From Trypanosoma brucei gambiense DAL972 (taxonomy: Eukaryota > Euglenozoa > Kinetoplastea > Trypanosomatida > Trypanosomatidae): a stretch of 64,000 nucleotides of DNA. Location of the stretch: assembly GCF_000210295.1 (NCBI RefSeq), contig NC_026742.1, positions 1,550,001 to 1,614,000 of the forward strand. Reading direction: 5' to 3'. The stretch's first letter is position 1. Each line of letters starts with the position of its first letter. Positions 59,901-64,000 of this stretch are shown here, piece by piece. Both the position numbers and the translations under genes were made by a program. The notes under the pieces were generated by a model that worked only from the letters and a program-made list of their open reading frames with translations, did no database searches and had not been told where the DNA came from.

Positions 59901-61016
59901 GAAATACAGTCGGAATACGCATTGGTGACACTCCGTCAGAATACATTGATGAATAGCAGCATTACTCGTGATGTTTGCATCGTTACGCACCAGCGTAGCT
60001 CCTCCGCCTGCGGTGTGATGCCGGAGTGTAACTACAAGAGTGACCGAACCATTGCCGTCGTTGCGCCTCCCCATGGCGAAAATACAATTCAAAACGGTGA
60101 CTGTTATAACAAAGCAGAAAGACTTGAGTTTGACATTTACGGACCAGTGGGCGCAGGTTCTTTCGGCAGGGTTTATAGAGGACTCCATCCGGATGGCAAT
60201 ATTGTCGCTATAAAGGAATATCCGGTGCCAAGCATGGATGAAAACAATCCGGAAATTCAATCCACATTATCAGAGATTCGGATGTTATCGGCTTCCCACC
60301 ACAAAAACATTGTTCGGTACGTCGATAGATGCTTTCAAAACGGTTGTTTGTATATCATCACTGAGTTTGTGTCTGGAGGGTCTCTCGCAGCACTCGTTGA
60401 AACATTCCACGGCCTCCCCTGTGACATTATCAGGCGCTATACCGGTGACATACTCCGTGGGCTTCAATATCTTCACGACCGCCAAATCGTACACCGGGAC
60501 ATATCTCCGAACAATGTGCTCGTTAGCATTGATGGAGTGTGTAAACTGAGTGATTTTGGTGGTGCCGTGGAGTGCGCGATGCAACCACCAACTTCTGAAG
60601 ATAACGTTACACTCACCAGTGATGAAAAGAGCCCCACGAGGAAGCGTACGATGGTGCTCACCACTGAAAGTGATTACTGCTCTACCGGTTCCACGACGCT
60701 GAAAACGTGCTTCGGCACACCTGTGTGTATGTCACCAGAGGCTTGCATGGGTGTAGTGGATCCAAGGAACGATATTTGGGGACTGGGAATTACACTTTGC
60801 TTTTGTGTTGCCTGCAGTTACCCGTGGTCACAGGAGGACACAGCCGATGTGCGTTCCTTCATTAGTAAACTACGCCGTGGGTGTATTAGCCCGGAGCCGC
60901 CTTTCGACTTAATGGACGTTCACTTTGCTGATTTCGTTCGGCAGTGCCTAAAGCGAGATGCGAAGGATCGCCCATCAGCATCTGAGCTTTTGTTCCATGA
61001 CTTTATGGTAAACTAA
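56979..61016 (+). CDS. Membrane protein with cyclase-like domain and C-terminal STE11-like protein kinase
   Basis: A 1345-residue protein. Residues 1-255 are disordered, with many Ser-Pro sites (SPRSG, SPRF). Two membrane helices (about 258-290 and 315-347) flank a short loop with several Cys. After a long linker comes a class III nucleotidyl-cyclase-like domain (about 610-800). Its VTFLVCRLF takes the place of the metal-binding VTVLFADIRGF, and FDIRLDSVVVTF and VWGIAMHLSQLLVG follow the cyclase pattern. The first metal Asp is absent, so it is probably a pseudo-cyclase. The kinase domain is residues 1050-1345: glycine loop GAGSFGRV, VAIK lysine, HRDISPNN, DFGG, and the APE equivalent SPEA. 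It resembles STE11/MAPKKK kinases, but the catalytic-loop Lys is Ser. The start is the first ATG. Confidence 0.88.
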   Translation: MCALRDIASTSPLGDAIRDRVKGGIIVTTGEGAGSSPASTINSSPLGMGRGSDDSAHSPRSGNPLGWEGLEGQSLPFFGMRSRDGTDTCIHSHSYDQPHVCPISMERNLRPSSSVSWLCDETLSEGLAGSPKSSFSPLVASPRFVNLRDSVVAASPLDYSEEHSPRFASGPSERGGSFCSQFSDNIALGKQLQGALANPTLWCSKEESPRSTAPSPHSPRVGYSGNCLESPDLKVASASQPGPAAPSHDPWKKVLRCLTITTTLQMLLFVVVFATHYFVTTWVLVQIQAKCTNSSLAPARCHAFIGDRRPHRLGFITTENFTVVGTLSGFVATALGVMILRYLLWHTLRSFSMGTVSLICRVAPLLQQEKDAIVYQLQEATSFSRKEASDAGNKERSETSQPNDKKTGYAPNRLCDHKGGSTNFVLDSSCNIPKVNTRYENFHELAGPDFAGGRVPLRAVRSHEIIPVSSSPLLKNLDRSNKFSTPTAVRHNYWSVREARASDSTSLSTQQSDACIDAFALPRPRELKVCCDVEGHPLKTNLHKHADPDKFDSATTNFSQEVTGRKEDAQESSSCKTKSDFSTSNSDQLLLETFGSKNAMLSNSSFLAQQVTFLVCRLFLPALDLEMEGVVTTKRLRAVQAMSQQFTEVVLRVAREEFGVPFDIRLDSVVVTFHTPSGPNSVNLVRPRDCAFRLVSELQKLESQWARTSSLPFVWGIAMHLSQLLVGVIRTPSGRTSSLYGEEVRLAYRVTELCRILDCPLLMLQPCYDVFRVCVTAVPVDVIHRRTCGGDVRIYLYDPKAPKERECVGSSREQYAPLMAAFGLMCEKRFSQASEQLEKVLELDHNAPRLHRLCKYLAQEHEGEKMNSSLSDITRYVREGPQWCAVDREAKKFIRKKIEKAGMSIDMNATSLSVSQYPFNDVVEPGCAQEISEEYRLLHRVANSCAMMDLSRFGQCECHVSPQYYAAPGSFQPNEIQSEYALVTLRQNTLMNSSITRDVCIVTHQRSSSACGVMPECNYKSDRTIAVVAPPHGENTIQNGDCYNKAERLEFDIYGPVGAGSFGRVYRGLHPDGNIVAIKEYPVPSMDENNPEIQSTLSEIRMLSASHHKNIVRYVDRCFQNGCLYIITEFVSGGSLAALVETFHGLPCDIIRRYTGDILRGLQYLHDRQIVHRDISPNNVLVSIDGVCKLSDFGGAVECAMQPPTSEDNVTLTSDEKSPTRKRTMVLTTESDYCSTGSTTLKTCFGTPVCMSPEACMGVVDPRNDIWGLGITLCFCVACSYPWSQEDTADVRSFISKLRRGCISPEPPFDLMDVHFADFVRQCLKRDAKDRPSASELLFHDFMVN

Positions 61017-62110
61017 AACCAATGGATATCGTCTAGTTAACCTGGTGACATGTAGCAGCGGGTTGGACATGAAAAGGAGGAGGTGGCAACGACACTAAAG
61101 GAAACGTTACTGAATCACCGGATTGGTTTTGCTGCTTCGCTATGAACTTCAATTCATGACATTGCGATAAGCCGAAGATGACAACAAAAGCAAGAAAAAG
61201 GAAAGGAGAGAAAAGTGCTCTGAAATGGAGAGTAAGAGGAAAGGAGAAGGAGGAAGAGGAAGAGGAGGAAAGGGTTAACATACAATGTCAGTGATATAAA
61301 TGTGGTTCCTTCCACAAATGACGGCATGTAATGGCTTTACATTTCCTGCACAGCGTGGTCCTCATGATGGGAAAAAAGAGGGAGTGGAGCGGGTGTTGTG
61401 TGCTGTTGGTGCTACGGATACGTAAACAAACACATATATATATATATATTATTTGTTGAGAAGGTTTATTTTTTCCCCCCTCTGTATTTAACGAAACGGA
61501 CAACTTTGTTCGGTTCCTTCTGCGGGGGATATCAACACAAAATTCATAGATGAAACTGGGAAAGGAGGAAAGCAAATGCAGTCAACGTAACAAGCTAAAA
61601 CAACGGTCACGGCGTGCAATGCACATATTTTAAGAACGTGTGAAGAAAGTGCACATCTTTTACCTCCGTTTCATTATCATTAATATCATAATAATACTAT
61701 TTTTTTTGTTAGTTTCGTTGACGTTTTTGTTGTTTGATTCCATAATTTTTTTTTTTACCTTACCCTACTTTAACTACACAGTGCGACGCGTCTATCAAAT
61801 AAAAAGTAAAAAAAGGAATATTTGTTGTGATTACCGTTAGAAAAAAACTGGTTTGAATATATATATATATTTATGTATGTGTATATATAATGTGATATAT
61901 TTCTTGAAGAAGCGCGTGGGAACGTGGATGTGAGGTGGTGCAGGAGGTAGTTCCTCTTTTTTTTTTTTTTGTATCAGTTCCATCAATATCTCCATACAAT
62001 ATAAAAAAAAACAAAAAATATACCGAATCGTTTATGAATTAAATTAATGTATGCGCGTTCGATGTTGTTTCCGAGTTATATATGTGTATCTATATTAATA
62101 ATAATAATAA

Positions 62111-62169
<59 letters not shown>

Positions 62170-63056
62170 CTAAATTTGTTTTCTGCAGTTTTTATTAAGG
62201 CGGTTGACATATTTCTTGTCTTTCTTTCCCTCCGCGAATCTGTTTAACATTGTCACCATCGTGACGTCAATAATGTCGAATTCTTTGTATATGCATAAGT
62301 GATTCAAAAAGATGGTGTGTGATCACATAACCATTTGGCGTTTTTCATTTTATATTATTGTTGTGTATGTACATATATATTTTATTACTTGTTTATTTTA
62401 ATATTTATCATAAATTCTCGTTAGGGTATGACTGACCTTTCTGTTACTTTTCTTGTGTATATATGTGTCTCTTTATATTACCAATACGCGCTAGTGGCCG
62501 TCTGGAGGCGTGTACATTAAATAAAATAAAACTTGTTTATATGTTTATACGCGTAGCGCAGCGTCCGTGTGGGGGACTGAGAAAATGGAGAAGTGGTATT
62601 TTATTTCACTATGTCGATTTCGCCCTTTTTTAGAGGAAGAAAATAAAAGAGAGAATGCTTAAATACAAATTTGTGTACAATTCGAACTCTTCTCGTCACT
62701 TGTCTTTTTTTTTTAATATATTTATTTGTGTTATTTGAGTAGTGTACAGTAATTGGAATGACATTACTCCACTTAATTATATCATTACTTTAATTCATTA
62801 TTGCTTTTAATATCATTTTTTTTCTTTTTAAATAAAGGTTGTCGAGTGCCAACACCAACGAAAAAAAAACACGAGGAAAAGGGAGCAATAGAACAGGCGT
62901 GTAAACGTCACAGCAGTATTTGTACTATTATACGTTTCCATACAAGAAATAACTAAAGCCTTTCATCATAAAACAAACTAAAAGAAAGGGAAGGATATAC
63001 GTACGCACACAAAACGACAATTACTAAACATTTTGAAGAGAAAAAAAAAGCAGTAA
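61017..63056. other. AT-rich intergenic region
   Basis: Two kilobases of AT-rich, low-complexity DNA, with TA tracts at 61435-61449 and 61858-61870 and an ATT/TA compound microsatellite at 62095-62168. T-rich stretches before riboflavin kinase (62706-62718, 62812-62832) may act as splice tracts. No gene supported. Confidence 0.55.
62095..62168. repeat. Compound (ATT)n(TA)n microsatellite
   Basis: ATA/ATT trinucleotide repeats at about 62095-62142 run into a TA dinucleotide tract at 62143-62168. Confidence 0.92.
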
Positions 63057-63578
63057 ATGCGACAAACTGGAAGTTTTCAGCCGTTCTTCTTGCGTGGAAA
63101 AGTAGTGCATGGCAAAGGTCGGGGAGGTTCACAACTTGGTTTTCCAACCGCTAACATTGGTCTCGATAAAGATGTTATGGAGTGCTTGCAACCGTACAAA
63201 AACCTTGTGGTTTATGGATGGGGAACTGTTTCACAGGTCCCCGGAAAAGAGCGAGAGAGTTTCGGTCCTTATCCATTTGCCGCCTCTATAGGATTCAACA
63301 TGCAATTTGATGAAAAAACACTTACCGTTGAGCCATATTTTTTGCATGAATTTGGTTGGGACTTCTACGGTGCCGTTGTGAAGATAATTGTGCTTGGGGA
63401 AATCCGAAGCATGGGTTCTTTTCATTCACTGCAGGCGCTAGTAGATACTATAAAAAGTGATGTCCAATTTACACGGGACATGTTGCAAAAACCGCAACTT
63501 CAAGAGTTCTCGCGTCACTCATTGTTTGAGTCACCCTCTTCCACCATTCCGTACTTCGAGGATCTACCCGATGAGTGA
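63057..63578 (+). CDS. RFK: Riboflavin kinase (flavokinase), monofunctional
   Basis: A 173-residue enzyme that phosphorylates riboflavin to FMN with ATP. Family features in order: FFLRGKVVHGKGRGGSQLGFPTANI, with the nucleotide/metal motif GxPTAN; VVYGWGTV; FAASIGFNMQFDEKTLTVEPYFLHEF, with the catalytic Glu in the (V/M)ExH-type segment; and WDFYGAVVKIIVLGEIR. Length agrees with human RFK (155-162 aa). There is no FAD synthetase domain, so FAD synthesis must be done by another protein, as in most eukaryotes. No targeting signal seen. Start at the first ATG. Confidence 0.93.
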   Translation: MRQTGSFQPFFLRGKVVHGKGRGGSQLGFPTANIGLDKDVMECLQPYKNLVVYGWGTVSQVPGKERESFGPYPFAASIGFNMQFDEKTLTVEPYFLHEFGWDFYGAVVKIIVLGEIRSMGSFHSLQALVDTIKSDVQFTRDMLQKPQLQEFSRHSLFESPSSTIPYFEDLPDE

Positions 63579-63642
63579 ACCCTCAATTCTTCTCAGTCAT
63601 GGTGAATATGAAGTTGAGACTGAATGGTAAGAGGAGGCATCC

Positions 63643-63674
<32 letters not shown>

Positions 63675-64000
63675 GTTTGTCTTATTTTATCGTCAAAGTT
63701 GATACATATATCCGACGAGTCGCGTGCGTGTGTGTGTGTGTATATGTGTGACAGTGTATTGACATCGCAATACGTGCTTTGATGAGTGTGTGCATCACAT
63801 TCTCCTTTATCCCCTTTTCGTGTAGCGAAAAGCCATATATTCGGGGAGGCGTGTGGGGCGCAGAGAAAAAAGAAGTAAACTAAAGTGACAGCGGTGAGCG
63901 AGTTGAAATGAGTTTGTAGTCCCCACTTTTTTGACCAGAGGGAGAAAGAGAAACAGTTTTCGCAGTTTGTGATTTATTTTTGAGTTGCTTGTTGATGTTT
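63579..64000. other. Intergenic region with ATT and GT repeats
   Basis: An ATT trinucleotide run at about 63643-63675 and a GT run at about 63726-63742 follow the RFK stop. No gene to the end of the window. Confidence 0.55.

Overview
The window is kinetoplastid nuclear DNA and almost certainly Trypanosoma brucei. The 6-phosphogluconate dehydrogenase at 13663-15102 matches the T. brucei enzyme as I remember it. Every supported gene lies on the + strand, none has a visible intron, and most are preceded by a pyrimidine tract and an AG, as expected for one polycistronic unit processed by spliced-leader trans-splicing. I recall gnd as a chromosome 9 gene, which would place the window there. The strain cannot be told from the sequence.

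Layout. 1-22 kb: the 3' part of a degenerate DExH-helicase-like protein; a small proline-rich protein; a giant THADA/Trm732-like HEAT protein; an RsmI-type rRNA methyltransferase, probably mitochondrial; 6-phosphogluconate dehydrogenase; a mitochondrial carrier; the TRAPP subunit TRAPPC5/Trs31; a probable mitochondrial protein with a duplicated motif; and the ciliary leucine-rich-repeat protein CFAP410. 22-27 kb: a 4.5-kb low-complexity spacer. 27-36 kb: two identical copies of ribosomal protein eL31, a small basic protein, PEX19, a replication factor C small subunit, and an FBF1-like coiled-coil gene interrupted by an apparent +1 frameshift. 36-38 kb: three 662-bp tandem repeats, each holding a good C/D-box snoRNA candidate. 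38-45 kb: a PLP-dependent cystathionine gamma-lyase type enzyme, a thioredoxin-like protein and a B''-type PP2A regulatory subunit with EF-hands. 44.5-49.6 kb: a 5-kb A-rich, gene-poor spacer. 49.6-64 kb: an RRM RNA-binding protein, a histidine phosphatase fused to a membrane domain, an acidic hypothetical protein, a membrane protein joining a cyclase-like domain to a STE11-like kinase, and riboflavin kinase.

As usual in trypanosomatids, neighbours share transcription rather than a pathway. The mix covers RNA modification and translation (THADA, RsmI, eL31, snoRNAs), NADPH, sulfur and flavin metabolism (6PGDH, CGL, riboflavin kinase), organelle biogenesis (PEX19, TRAPPC5, carrier), cilium and basal body (CFAP410, FBF1-like), DNA replication (RFC) and signalling (PP2A B'', kinase-cyclase protein, histidine phosphatase).

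The items most worth following up are the kinase-cyclase fusion with its altered catalytic loop, the helicase that has lost its catalytic motifs, the +1 frameshift, the snoRNA-like array, the sharply bounded eL31 duplication, and the two long spacers. Starts given here are the first in-frame ATG after a stop codon, not experimental starts.
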